NCBI RefSeq assembly: GCF_002836945.1
Contig: NZ_NIJM01000026.1
Span: 18,941-68,803, forward strand
Direction: 5' to 3'
DNA length: 49,863 nt
Source of the DNA: Shewanella chilikensis
Lineage (GTDB): Bacteria > Pseudomonadota > Gammaproteobacteria > Enterobacterales > Shewanellaceae
Below the pieces are notes generated by a model. The model had not been told where the DNA came from and made no database searches. It saw nothing but the letters and a program-made list of their open reading frames with translations. Shown piece by piece: positions 27,423 to 35,984 of the stretch (the stretch's first letter is position 1; the number at the start of each line of letters is the position of its first letter). A program made the translations under genes and the position numbers.

Positions 27423-29459
27423 TCAAGAAGTTGCGAACTGGGCTTTGGTTTTGCTCTTGGTCGCTGAGCGATAGTTGCGCTTGCCGCTGCCCGTCTTGTT
27501 GCCAGTGCTCTTTTTGGTGCTTGTGCCCTTGGAGGCACCAGCCTTAGCAGCATAAGCGCCACTGCGACGTTTACGTCCTTTAAAGCCTGTACTTTTCACG
27601 CCACTCAAGGCCGTAGGCAGTTGTGCCTTGGCCTGCTCAATAAGCTCACCCAATTTAGCCGTCAAGGGCTGCATAAAGGCCTGATATTTAAGTTCACGGC
27701 GACAAATCGCATCCAGGCTACTTTCCCACAGCGCCGTCATATCCGGCGTGGTGGCCACTTCAGGCAGGCTTTGAATAAGCCCGCTGCCGGCCTCAGTTGC
27801 CAGAATACTCTTGCCCTGACGTTTCAAAAAGCCACGTTTAAACAAGAGTTCAATGATCCCGGCGCGGGTCGCTTCTGTCCCCAGACCATCGGTTTCCTTG
27901 AGAATTTTGCGGATCTCAGTGTCTTTCACATAGCGGCTTATTCCTGTCATCGCCGCCAGCAGTGTGGCGTCGGTAAAATGCTTGGGCGCCTGGGTCATCT
28001 TTTCCACTAGTTCACCCTTGAGGCAATCCAGCACCTGCCCCTGAGTCAACTCAGGTAAGCTGGTTTGAATATCTTCCGCTTCATCGTCGGCTTTTTGTTT
28101 GCCAAACAACTGTTTCCACCCCTGTTTTAATGGTTGTTTGGCCTTGGCCACGAAACAACCTCCAACAATGTCGATCACAACGCGGGTTTCAAGGTACTCA
28201 TAATTAGGGTAAAACTGCGCCAAATACTGACGGGCGATCTGCAAATACACCTGACGCTCACGCTGTGATAAAACACCAAGGTTAGCCGTCTTTTCCGTAG
28301 GCACTATCGCGTGATGGGCGTCTACCTTGGCATCGTTCCAGGCCTTGGACTTAAGGGCGGGATTAGGCGCTTCACAGCCTTGCAACAGCTCTGCTGCCCC
28401 TTGGGTAATGGCATTCAAGACTGCCGGGGCCAGCTGTAACTGCGCCTTGGGCAGGTGGCGGCTATCGGAGCGCGGATAAGTGATCAATTTATGCCGTTCA
28501 TACAGAGACTGCGCCGTATCCAGCACCTCTTTGGCGCTCATACCAAAACGTTTGGCGCAATCAATCTGTAGCGCTGACAGACTATAGAGCAAAGGCGGTG
28601 CCTGGTGTCTTTGCCTGCGCTCCAGCTCATCAACCCGGCCGGGTTGACCGGTGATCCTGCCGACCACATTCATCGCCAAACCGCGCGAAAGCACTCGCCC
28701 CTCCTCGTCCATCCAAGGTTGACAAGCCTCACTGGGCTGCCAGCGAGCGCTGAAACAGCTCCCCTCTTGGGTGCTAAGATGGGCCAGTACTTCATAAAAG
28801 GGTTTGGGCACAAAGGCAGCGATTTCCAGATCGCGCCGGACAACCAAACCAAGCACAGGAGTTTGCACCCGACCGACCGACAGCACGCCCTGATAGCCCA
28901 CCTTGCGCCCCTGCAAGGTATAGGCACGGGTCATATTCATGCCGTAGAGCCAATCGGCTCGACTGCGCGCCAGTGCCGAAGTCGACAACGGCACAAACTC
29001 GCGGTTACTGCGCATCTGCCCCAAGGCGCGTTTTACCGCTTGCGGGTTGAGGTCGCTTATCAACAAGCGTTTGACCGCCGCCAGCTTATCGCTCTTGACC
29101 CCAAGATGGGCAATCACTTCATCTACCAACAACTGCCCTTCCCGGTCCGGATCGCCGGCATTGACCAATTCACTGGCCTGCTTGACCAATTTACGCAAGA
29201 CACTGAGTTGGCCGCGACTGCTGGCTTTGGGTTTAACCTGCCAATCGGACGGGACAATAGGCAGATGTTCCAACTGCCAGGACTTGTAGGCGGGATCGTA
29301 AGCATCCGGCTCAGCTTGCTCCAGCAGATGACCGATACACCAGGAAACACAATCACCGTTGCCAAGCTCGATATAGCCCTCATGTTTGCGATGGGGTTTA
29401 GGGAGCACCTCGGCGATGGCGCGCCCAAGGCTGGGCTTTTCGGCGATATAGAGGATCAT
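27423..29459 (-). CDS. topB: DNA topoisomerase III
   Basis: This 678-residue type IA topoisomerase relaxes negative supercoils and decatenates DNA by a single-strand passage. The Toprim domain starts MILYIAEKPSLGRAIAEVLP with the catalytic Glu, and the acidic triad DPDREGQLLVDE follows. The active-site Tyr is in LITYPRSDSRHLP. The last 55 residues form a Lys/Arg/Ser/Gly/Ala-rich tail (for example KGRKRRSGAYAAK) in place of zinc fingers, which probably helps DNA binding. It is a single gene, divergent from the sulfur cluster. Confidence 0.95.
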   Translation of the reverse strand: MILYIAEKPSLGRAIAEVLPKPHRKHEGYIELGNGDCVSWCIGHLLEQAEPDAYDPAYKSWQLEHLPIVPSDWQVKPKASSRGQLSVLRKLVKQASELVNAGDPDREGQLLVDEVIAHLGVKSDKLAAVKRLLISDLNPQAVKRALGQMRSNREFVPLSTSALARSRADWLYGMNMTRAYTLQGRKVGYQGVLSVGRVQTPVLGLVVRRDLEIAAFVPKPFYEVLAHLSTQEGSCFSARWQPSEACQPWMDEEGRVLSRGLAMNVVGRITGQPGRVDELERRQRHQAPPLLYSLSALQIDCAKRFGMSAKEVLDTAQSLYERHKLITYPRSDSRHLPKAQLQLAPAVLNAITQGAAELLQGCEAPNPALKSKAWNDAKVDAHHAIVPTEKTANLGVLSQRERQVYLQIARQYLAQFYPNYEYLETRVVIDIVGGCFVAKAKQPLKQGWKQLFGKQKADDEAEDIQTSLPELTQGQVLDCLKGELVEKMTQAPKHFTDATLLAAMTGISRYVKDTEIRKILKETDGLGTEATRAGIIELLFKRGFLKRQGKSILATEAGSGLIQSLPEVATTPDMTALWESSLDAICRRELKYQAFMQPLTAKLGELIEQAKAQLPTALSGVKSTGFKGRKRRSGAYAAKAGASKGTSTKKSTGNKTGSGKRNYRSATKSKTKAQFATS

Positions 29460-29693
29460 CCACTGCGTCCTTTGACTGTCACTGGACAGTATTACTGGAT
29501 AAAATTACAGTAATTTTAGCCAAGTCAGCTTTAGGCTGCAAATAATCCTTCTTATGCTTCCCTATGGTAACTCCGGAGCCGTAGTTCTTGGTTTGAAGCC
29601 GAGCTGTTTAACGCACTTTTGTTCCGATGTTTATTATCTGAATCCCCACTTCCCTAATCGCTATACCCTCTCGGACTAATTGAGAATTTCTAT

Positions 29694-29722
29694 TTGTACT
29701 TAGTAGCGAATGCTATTATAGT
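29694..29722 (+). promoter_or_regulatory. Promoter and palindromic operator of the sulfur cluster
   Basis: The -35 TTGTAC at 29694-29699 and the -10 TATAGT at 29717-29722 are 17 bp apart. The spacer and its edges contain the palindrome TAGCGAATGCTA (29704-29715), which extends with one break on each side to 29701-29718. A repressor bound there would block RNA polymerase. No regulator gene lies in the cluster. Confidence 0.65.
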
Positions 29723-29779
29723 ATATCCATTAGAAAAATCTTATTGATAAAATTCTGATGCAAGTGGGAAAAACGCTAT

Positions 29780-30394
29780 ATGACTGAACAGACAACTGTA
29801 GCTGCGATGCCAGGTCTAAATGAAGCAGCTCCGCCTTTCACCGCAAAAACCACCCAGGGTACGCTTAGCCTGGAAGACTACAAAGGTAAATGGTTGGTTC
29901 TTTTCTCTCATCCGGCAGACTTTACCCCGGTATATACCACTGAATTTATGGCGTTTGCTCAGGCAAGTGCAGATTTTACAGCGCTTAATTGTGAACTGAT
30001 GGGGCTGTCTATCGATGGTGTTCATGCGCACATCGCATGGGCTCGTAGCGTTAAAGATAACTTCGGTGTTGAAATTAACTTCCCGATTATTGCTGACCTA
30101 AATATGAAAATTGCTGGTGCTTACGGCATGGTTCAGCCAGGTGCGAGTAATACTTCTGCGGTTCATGCCACTTTGGTTATCGCCCCTGAAGGCGTGCTAC
30201 GCGCAATGCTTTACTACCCAATGAGTAATGGCCGTTCAGTAGCAGAAATTCTACGTCTAGTTGAAGCGCTACAAACTAGCGATGCAAACGTATGTGCAAC
30301 TCCAGAAAGCTGGATCCCAGGCAATGAAGTGATTGTTCCACCACCAGCAACCGCTCAAGAAGCCGAAGTACTTAAAGTTCAAGGTTATAACTAG
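29780..30394 (+). CDS. Peroxiredoxin homologue with Tyr in place of the peroxidatic Cys
   Basis: This 204-residue AhpC/Prx6-type protein with the thioredoxin fold would normally reduce hydrogen peroxide or organic hydroperoxides. The active-site loop reads SHPADFTPVYTTEF. Position 52, which is the reactive Cys in family members (DFTPVCTTEF), is Tyr (codon TAT, one base from TGT). Two other Cys remain, at 71 and in NVCATPESW near residue 171. As read, it should not have normal peroxidase activity. Either the gene has lost catalysis, it works through another residue or by binding, or the base is a sequencing error. It is the first gene of a four-gene sulfur cluster. The ribosome site is weak. 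Confidence 0.85.
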   Translation: MTEQTTVAAMPGLNEAAPPFTAKTTQGTLSLEDYKGKWLVLFSHPADFTPVYTTEFMAFAQASADFTALNCELMGLSIDGVHAHIAWARSVKDNFGVEINFPIIADLNMKIAGAYGMVQPGASNTSAVHATLVIAPEGVLRAMLYYPMSNGRSVAEILRLVEALQTSDANVCATPESWIPGNEVIVPPPATAQEAEVLKVQGYN

Positions 30395-30511
30395 GTTGAC
30401 TGGTACTTCAGTAAAAAAACTGTAATCCGCAAACCATGCCTGTTGCTATGTAAACAGGAGCTATCCGGCCCACGTGACGTTAATCATCTTTTATGGAATC
30501 AAGGAGGAAAT

Positions 30512-31375
30512 ATGACTCCCGGCGTTTACGAATTTTTCGATCCGAAAACCTTTACCTACAGCTATGTAGTCGTAGATCCAAACAGCCAGCAATGTGCCGT
30601 TATCGATTCGGTACTAGACTACGACCCCGCTTCAGGCAGGACTTCATACGAAACAGCAGATAAGCTGATTGAGTTTGTAACGAAAAGTGGCTTAAAGGTT
30701 GAGTGGATTCTTGAAACTCATATTCATGCTGATCATCTCAGCGCAGCCCCCTATATCAAGCAGAAACTTGGGGGCGAACTGGGTATTGGTGACAAAATCA
30801 CTGTGGTACAAGATACATTCGGCAAGCTATTTAATGCCGGTAGTGATTTCGCGATGGATGGCAGTCAGTTTGATCATTTGTTTGCCGATCAAGAGACTTT
30901 TACTCTTGGTAGTATTGAAGCACACGCAATTCATACTCCGGGCCACACTCCTGCCTGTATGGCTTATGTGATTGGTAACTGCGTATTTGTTGGCGACACC
31001 TTATTTATGCCCGATTACGGCACCGCCCGTTGCGATTTCCCCGGAGGAGATGCAGCAACCCTCTATCGCTCAATTCAGAAATTATTCGCTCTGCCTGATG
31101 AAACGCGTGTCTTTATGTGCCATGACTACAAAACACCAAATCGCGAAGAGTATCTGTTTGAAACTACGATTGGTGAGGAGCGCCTATACAATATTCACGT
31201 CAAACAGAATATTTCTGAGCAGCAATTTGTTGAGATGCGCAGAGCACGTGATTCCACACTGAATATGCCAACCCTGATTTTACCTTCGGTTCAGGTCAAT
31301 ATGCGTGCCGGAGAGTTACCACCGGAAGAAGATAATGGTGTGCACTATCTGAAAATACCATTGAATAAAGTCTGA
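30512..31375 (+). CDS. Persulfide dioxygenase (ETHE1/Blh-like MBL-fold protein)
   Basis: This 287-residue protein starts at the ATG after a clear GGAGG ribosome site. A longer frame to 30443 has none. The metal site is ETHIHADHLSAAPY (HxHxDH), with further ligands in HTPGHTPACM and FVGDTLFMPDYGTARCDFPGGD. This fits the persulfide dioxygenase group, which uses iron and oxygen to turn glutathione persulfide into sulfite and glutathione during sulfide detoxification. The neighbours (DUF442 protein and SulP transporter) support sulfur chemistry. It is probably cytoplasmic, as there is no signal peptide. Confidence 0.88.
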   Translation: MTPGVYEFFDPKTFTYSYVVVDPNSQQCAVIDSVLDYDPASGRTSYETADKLIEFVTKSGLKVEWILETHIHADHLSAAPYIKQKLGGELGIGDKITVVQDTFGKLFNAGSDFAMDGSQFDHLFADQETFTLGSIEAHAIHTPGHTPACMAYVIGNCVFVGDTLFMPDYGTARCDFPGGDAATLYRSIQKLFALPDETRVFMCHDYKTPNREEYLFETTIGEERLYNIHVKQNISEQQFVEMRRARDSTLNMPTLILPSVQVNMRAGELPPEEDNGVHYLKIPLNKV

Positions 31376-31390
31376 AACGGAGTTGCTGTT

Positions 31391-31801
31391 ATGCTGACAC
31401 CAATCTATTTAACGGAATCAATTACCGTTTCACCACAAATTTTTCCCAGTGACATACCACGTCTGGCATCAATGGGGTTTAAGTCGATCATCAATAACCG
31501 TCCAGACGGAGAAGAAAATAATCAGCCCTTGAATAGAGAAATTGAACGACTGGCTAAAGAACATGGTATGACCTATTTTCACTTACCGGTTATTTCCGGA
31601 AATATTACTCAGGATCAGGGGAAGCAGTTTAGTCAGTTCTTTGTACACGCCCCTAAACCTATTTTTGCTTTCTGTCGCACAGGAACACGTTGCAGCGCAC
31701 TCTGGTCGATGAGCTGCACGGAACTGGGTTCATTTGATCGGCGTATTGCCCAAGCTACCGAAATGGGTTTTGATCTTAGTTGGGTTAAGCAACCCGATTA
31801 A
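31391..31801 (+). CDS. DUF442/TIGR01244 phosphatase-like sulfurtransferase
   Basis: This 136-residue protein has a dual-specificity-phosphatase-like fold. The loop FAFCRTGTRCSALW provides the C-x5-R signature with the reactive Cys. Earlier blocks are ITVSPQIFPSDIPRLASMGF and IINNRPDGEE, typical of DUF442. In other bacteria this domain is fused to or encoded beside persulfide dioxygenase (Blh), where it is thought to move sulfane sulfur. It begins 15 bp after the dioxygenase gene. Confidence 0.88.
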   Translation: MLTPIYLTESITVSPQIFPSDIPRLASMGFKSIINNRPDGEENNQPLNREIERLAKEHGMTYFHLPVISGNITQDQGKQFSQFFVHAPKPIFAFCRTGTRCSALWSMSCTELGSFDRRIAQATEMGFDLSWVKQPD

Positions 31802-31834
31802 CCGAATTCACACATTGCTTAGGATAGCCAAAGC

Positions 31835-33556
31835 ATGAAAAATTCCTGGTTGAAATGGTTGCCGATATCATCTTGGTTGCCTGATTATTCGCGTCATGAC
31901 GCCACAAAAGATAGCTTAGCTGCTATTATCGTGACTTTGATGCTTATCCCACAAAGCCTTGCATACGCGATGGTTGCTGGTCTGCCCCCCATTGTTGGTC
32001 TGTACGCCAGTATCCTGCCGCTGATCATTTATACAATGCTTGGCACCAGTAAAACACTGGCCGTGGGCCCGGTAGCGGTGATCTCGCTAATGACCGCAGA
32101 AGCCATTGCTCCGCTGTTTGAAACTGGTAGCCAGGGTTATATCACCGCCGCTGCAACCTTGGCATTTCTTTCCGGTATAGTGCTATTGCTAATGTCGGTA
32201 CTAAGACTGGGATTTCTGACCACATTTTTAAGCCATCCGGTGCTTTCTGGCTTTATGACTGCTTCTGGTATTCTTATCTCTATTGGTCAGCTTAAACATA
32301 TTTTTGGCGTGTCACTGCATGGGGAAAATGTGCTGCAGCGCTTGACCAATCTTATTCTTGCGTTACCCCAAACTAATCTCTATACCCTGATGATTGGGGC
32401 GTTCAGTTTGATTGCCCTTATCTATGCACGCAAAAGCCTCAAACCCAATTTGATCAAACTAGGACTTTCATCAGAACTGGCAAGTCATGCAATCAAACTG
32501 GCTCCAGTGATGGTGATGATATTGAGTATTGTGTTAGTGGCCCTGTTTGATCTGGACAAAAAAGGCGTCAGCGTAGTCGGCCAGATCCCAAGCGGTTTGC
32601 CTAGTTTTTCACTGCCATCGCTCGATCTCGCACTAATCGAAGACCTGCTTCCGGCTTCGATTCTGCTGAGTATTATCGGTTTCGTCGAGTCAGCTTCAGT
32701 TGGGCAAACATTAGCGGCGAAACGTCGCCAGAGAATTGAGCCAAATCAGGAGCTGATTGCCTTAAGTGGTGCCAACATCGCATCAGCTATTAATGGGGGA
32801 TTCCCGGTTACAGGTGGTCTGTCGCGCTCAGTAGTCAATTATGATGCTGGCGCTGAAACGCCAATGGCGGGAACATTTACCGCAATTGGAATCGGCATTA
32901 CCGTGCTTTATTTCACCCCGCTGTTTACCTATTTGCCACATGCGGTGTTAGCGGCAACCATTATCGTTGCTGTATCGGCACTGATTGATGTGAGAGCCAT
33001 TATCCATACCTGGAAAAGTGCAAAGAGTGATGCTATCGCCATGTTTCTTACCATTATCGGTGTATTGGCATTTAATGTTGAGACTGGCGTATTAACGGGG
33101 CTGGCTACATCTCTAGCGCTATTTCTATGGCGCACCAGTCGGCCACATATTGCAGTGGTTGGTTTAATTGAGGGAAGCCAGCATTTTCGTAACATTCTTC
33201 GTTTTAATGTCATCCAAAGTAAAACGGTACTCAGCCTGCGGATTGACGAAAGCTTATATTTCGCCAATGCTCGTTATCTAGAAGATCAGATAATGGAACA
33301 TTTGCAACAGTATCCTAAAACCCAACATCTGGTATTGATGTTATCCGGGGTGAACACAGTCGATACTAGTGCTCTGGAAAGCTTAACGTTAATTCACGAC
33401 CGCCTGAAAGACTCCAATATTCAACTACACTTATCAGAAGTTAAAGGCCCGGTCATGGATGATATTCAAAAGTCGGACTTCTTTGAACACTTCAAAGGAA
33501 AATTTTATATTAGTCAGTATGAAGCAATAGTTGATCTGGATAGTTCGATAATTTAG
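31835..33556 (+). CDS. SulP-family anion transporter with STAS domain
   Basis: This 573-residue inner-membrane transporter has 10-14 membrane helices in about residues 20-420, followed by a cytoplasmic STAS domain (about 440-560, with LVLMLSGVNTVDTSALESL). SulP hallmarks seen are MLIPQSLAYAMVAGLPPIVGLYAS near the N-terminus and FPVTGGLSRSVVN. The family moves sulfate, bicarbonate or similar anions. In this cluster, export of sulfite or sulfate made by the dioxygenase, or sulfate uptake, is plausible. It is the last gene of the cluster, followed by a strong terminator. Confidence 0.93.
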   Translation: MKNSWLKWLPISSWLPDYSRHDATKDSLAAIIVTLMLIPQSLAYAMVAGLPPIVGLYASILPLIIYTMLGTSKTLAVGPVAVISLMTAEAIAPLFETGSQGYITAAATLAFLSGIVLLLMSVLRLGFLTTFLSHPVLSGFMTASGILISIGQLKHIFGVSLHGENVLQRLTNLILALPQTNLYTLMIGAFSLIALIYARKSLKPNLIKLGLSSELASHAIKLAPVMVMILSIVLVALFDLDKKGVSVVGQIPSGLPSFSLPSLDLALIEDLLPASILLSIIGFVESASVGQTLAAKRRQRIEPNQELIALSGANIASAINGGFPVTGGLSRSVVNYDAGAETPMAGTFTAIGIGITVLYFTPLFTYLPHAVLAATIIVAVSALIDVRAIIHTWKSAKSDAIAMFLTIIGVLAFNVETGVLTGLATSLALFLWRTSRPHIAVVGLIEGSQHFRNILRFNVIQSKTVLSLRIDESLYFANARYLEDQIMEHLQQYPKTQHLVLMLSGVNTVDTSALESLTLIHDRLKDSNIQLHLSEVKGPVMDDIQKSDFFEHFKGKFYISQYEAIVDLDSSII

Positions 33557-33622
33557 AAAGAACTATAGACTTCTAATGTCAATCAATTAAGACAAATAAC
33601 TTAACATGCTAACCGAAAGACT

Positions 33623-33656
33623 AAAAACCGGATGACCCCATGTCATCCGGTTTTTT
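33623..33656 (+). terminator. Terminator of the sulfur cluster
   Basis: A stem of about 14 bp (AAAAACCGGATGAC with GTCATCCGGTTTTT) encloses a CCCAT loop and ends in T residues. Confidence 0.9.
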
Positions 33657-33758
33657 AGGTTAATCTCAGATTAGCGCGGACAGGAAAGTAAAACGATTGG
33701 AGAGCTATTATTTAGTCGTTAAACAATTACCAACCCCAACGGTTCTCGATGTCGAATA

Positions 33759-33892
33759 GGCTTTGTTGAATAAAATATTTTCAACTGAAATTTATCGCGA
33801 ATTCAACTCCGAAGTGCACCATTCGCTAAATTAAGCTGCCTCGCGTAATTTATTAAATACCGCAACATGTTAACCTGCGAAAATAGCCCTGA
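33759..33892 (-). mobile_element. Remnant of an insertion sequence end (IS5/IS903-like)
   Basis: GGCTTTGTTGAATAAA at 33759-33774 matches the outer end of the IS903-type inverted repeat as I remember it. Running inward on the minus strand, a 29-residue open frame (33892-33803, containing NMLRYLINYARQLNLANGAL) ends 28 bp from the inner edge of this repeat. That is the spacing expected for the C-terminus of a transposase. No complete transposase or second inverted repeat is present, so this is at most a truncated element. The peptide fragment is too short to name. Confidence 0.4.
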
Positions 33893-34308
33893 TTAAGCAC
33901 TCTGTTATTTAAGCAACTGCCAGCCAAACTGGCCACCTTCGGATAAAGCTAAAACCAGTTACCCCTTTACTGAGTCTGGCACGGAAACGGCGCCCCCTGG
34001 GGATTTAAGGTGGCACAGGGGCTCAGGATGTTGCGACCAAAGCAATTTGAACCGTCAATTCATCAATCCAAAAATAAACTCTTTTGAATCATAGTGTTAC
34101 GCACCTTTATTTTCTAAGATTGTACTCCTTTTTTGTACCTATTCCAATCAGAATATCACCTTAATTCGGCACTGAAGCTATCCACTAAAGGGCTTAAACA
34201 TCAGCAGGCTAATATAAAGTGTTACGGGGATAAGACTTTAGTGGCATGGACAAAAAACACACAACAGATAGCATGATATTGCACTTTAGTTAATCATAAG
34301 GAGTTGAT
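33893..34308. other. Non-coding stretch with a broken AraC-gene fragment
   Basis: About 415 bp without a gene. It contains the 55-bp AraC-like fragment at 34008-34062 (listed separately). The right-hand 245 bp are AT-rich and presumably hold the promoter of the gene at 34309. Confidence 0.45.
34008..34062 (+). pseudogene. 55-bp degraded copy of the AraC regulator helix-turn-helix region
   Basis: 34008-34062 aligns to 36745-36798 inside the AraC-family gene with three mismatches and one inserted base, and similarity stops abruptly on both sides. In the intact gene the segment encodes the second DNA-binding helix (QVAQDSGFCDQSHLNRQF). The insertion breaks the frame, so the copy is non-coding. 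Confidence 0.75.
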
Positions 34309-34710
34309 ATGAAAAATATAAGTGTGGCAATGGCATTGGTTTCAGCTGTTGTGTTCTCTCAAACCACGTTAGCGAGCGACAATAGACTTTGCCTTACCAA
34401 CGATACAGAGTTTGTAGCCAGTGGTTACTCCGTGCAGGATGGCATAGACGACCCAAACTTTGACCCAAGTATTGAGGTCCAGGTTACTTATTCAGGGAAG
34501 GTTTGTACATCATCGCAAAAGGAAGTGAGTACCCTATCAGTTCCAGTTCCAAACACTCCTATTGAAGGAGATAAAAGGACAATCGTGCAAACTCGTGGTG
34601 GGTGGGTATATACCTGGGAACAGCTCTATACCAGCAGTGGATGGCAGACTATTTTGTTTTCGCAACGCGAAATTGGTAGTGGCAATGGTAAACATGAAGC
34701 CCAACGTTAA
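34309..34710 (+). CDS. Hypothetical exported protein
   Basis: This 133-residue protein has a good ribosome site (AAGGAGTTGAT) and a Sec signal peptide (MKNISVAMALVSAVVFSQTT, cleavage near LAS at residue 23). The mature part, about 110 residues, is polar with two Cys (CLTN and KVCTSS) that could form a periplasmic disulfide, and the pattern looks all-beta. I do not recognise the family. It is followed by a hairpin terminator. It is a single gene in an AT-rich, probably acquired stretch. Confidence 0.65.
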   Translation: MKNISVAMALVSAVVFSQTTLASDNRLCLTNDTEFVASGYSVQDGIDDPNFDPSIEVQVTYSGKVCTSSQKEVSTLSVPVPNTPIEGDKRTIVQTRGGWVYTWEQLYTSSGWQTILFSQREIGSGNGKHEAQR

Positions 34711-34720
34711 GTAACAAGTT

Positions 34721-34746
34721 CTGGGCCGTTATAAGCCCAGTTTCTT
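34721..34746 (+). terminator. Terminator after the hypothetical exported protein
   Basis: A 6-bp stem (CTGGGC with GCCCAG) with an 8-nt loop is followed by TTTCTT. Confidence 0.65.
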
Positions 34747-35122
34747 ACTTGTTTTTCCCTTTCTAAACAAGAACATTCAGTCCCTTATGAATGACGGTTC
34801 AGCTATCATTCGCTTTCCAAAAAACGTTATATTACTTGGATCGCGTTCCATATCTCTAGCCTATGTTGATGCCCAGACTGGCAAGGTTTTCCGATTGTTC
34901 AAACCCAAATATTATCATTTACTCTGAAGCCAAGAGACAAGTTAGATTGAAGTAGGAGACAGGACATTTTCATGGACCAAAATTTGATAACCCGCGGTCT
35001 TTGACTGTCTAATCCATCACCATGATTTCTGCAACTGCCGTGCTAAACTGCCGATTCGCATTGACATTCAGCGAGAAATATAATTTCATACCAATAATCC
35101 ATCCAATTGTTTTTAAAGAAAA
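34747..35122. other. Intergenic stretch without recognisable features
   Basis: About 375 bp. I see no gene, repeat or clear regulatory site. Composition is AT-rich like the genes on each side. Confidence 0.4.
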
Positions 35123-35587
35123 ATGATAGAAGTAAAATGTTTTACGTTTTTTGCCACACAGAAGTTACGCACGTCGGATATAACAAAAATAGTGGAGGAT
35201 AAACATTACCCAATCATAGAAATTGACGGTTTAGAGCTATCTCCAAGCATAAAATTCACATCTACCAACCCTAATATAAACGAGTTTGATGCTGATGATA
35301 TGTTAGGAGGGTTCTTTTCGGATCGATTCGACTCTATCAATAATGAAATAATAGAAGATGATGGCAATGTAATTATAAAATCCATTTTTGCCCTACAATT
35401 CGATGTTGATTGTCCTATATCACTACATGGCGACGAAATAACCTACAAAGAAGGAGAAAGAGATTACTCATATAAAGTATCACCTTCTTTCTGTAGAACA
35501 GACTTTCCACCATTAACCGATTCGATAGAGATTAAATCAGAAAAGAAACTCACAATAGAAGAAGCAGTTAAAGAATTGATAATGTAA
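35123..35587 (+). CDS. Hypothetical AT-rich cytoplasmic protein
   Basis: This 154-residue acidic protein has no signal peptide or membrane segment. Its base composition is strikingly AT-rich, with A/T-ending codons, unlike the GC-richer core genes around it, so it was probably acquired. The sequence suggests an alpha/beta fold with three Cys (KCF, DCP and FCR) and ends in a helix (LTIEEAVKELIM). I do not recognise the family. Small acidic orphan proteins in such places are sometimes immunity or antitoxin proteins, but nothing here shows that. The ribosome site is weak. Confidence 0.55.
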   Translation: MIEVKCFTFFATQKLRTSDITKIVEDKHYPIIEIDGLELSPSIKFTSTNPNINEFDADDMLGGFFSDRFDSINNEIIEDDGNVIIKSIFALQFDVDCPISLHGDEITYKEGERDYSYKVSPSFCRTDFPPLTDSIEIKSEKKLTIEEAVKELIM

Positions 35588-35984
35588 TGAATGGGTTAAT
35601 GCGCTTATTACCGGGTAAAGACATCTGCAATGAGGTCGCCCTGAGTTTGAGCATCGATATAGGTACAAGTTAGAGTTGGTTTGATAAATTTCTTCTTAAA
35701 ATTTACTGGGGTTTGGATTAACCTTTCTATCCGAGTCAACCTTTACGCCAAAATTTAATCAATTGATTTGGTTACAGTTTAAAACTTGGTCTAACTGTGT
35801 GGCGCCCTTTTCACTCAATCATACCTTAACACTTATTCTTGTTGCTTCATGGCGGCCAGGATTGGCCGTACAATCCCCGGGGAGTATTAGCTAATCAGGT
35901 ACTCGCCTGCGTGCAAAAATATCCAAAACAACGCCAGGTAAACTGGTTAATATGCAGGATAGGGAGACTGACAGGGGAATAAAG
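35588..35984. other. Intergenic region upstream of the AraC regulator
   Basis: About 395 bp between the AT-rich orphan gene and the AraC regulator. Composition returns to core-like values near 35850. I see no further gene and no clear promoter. Confidence 0.4.
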
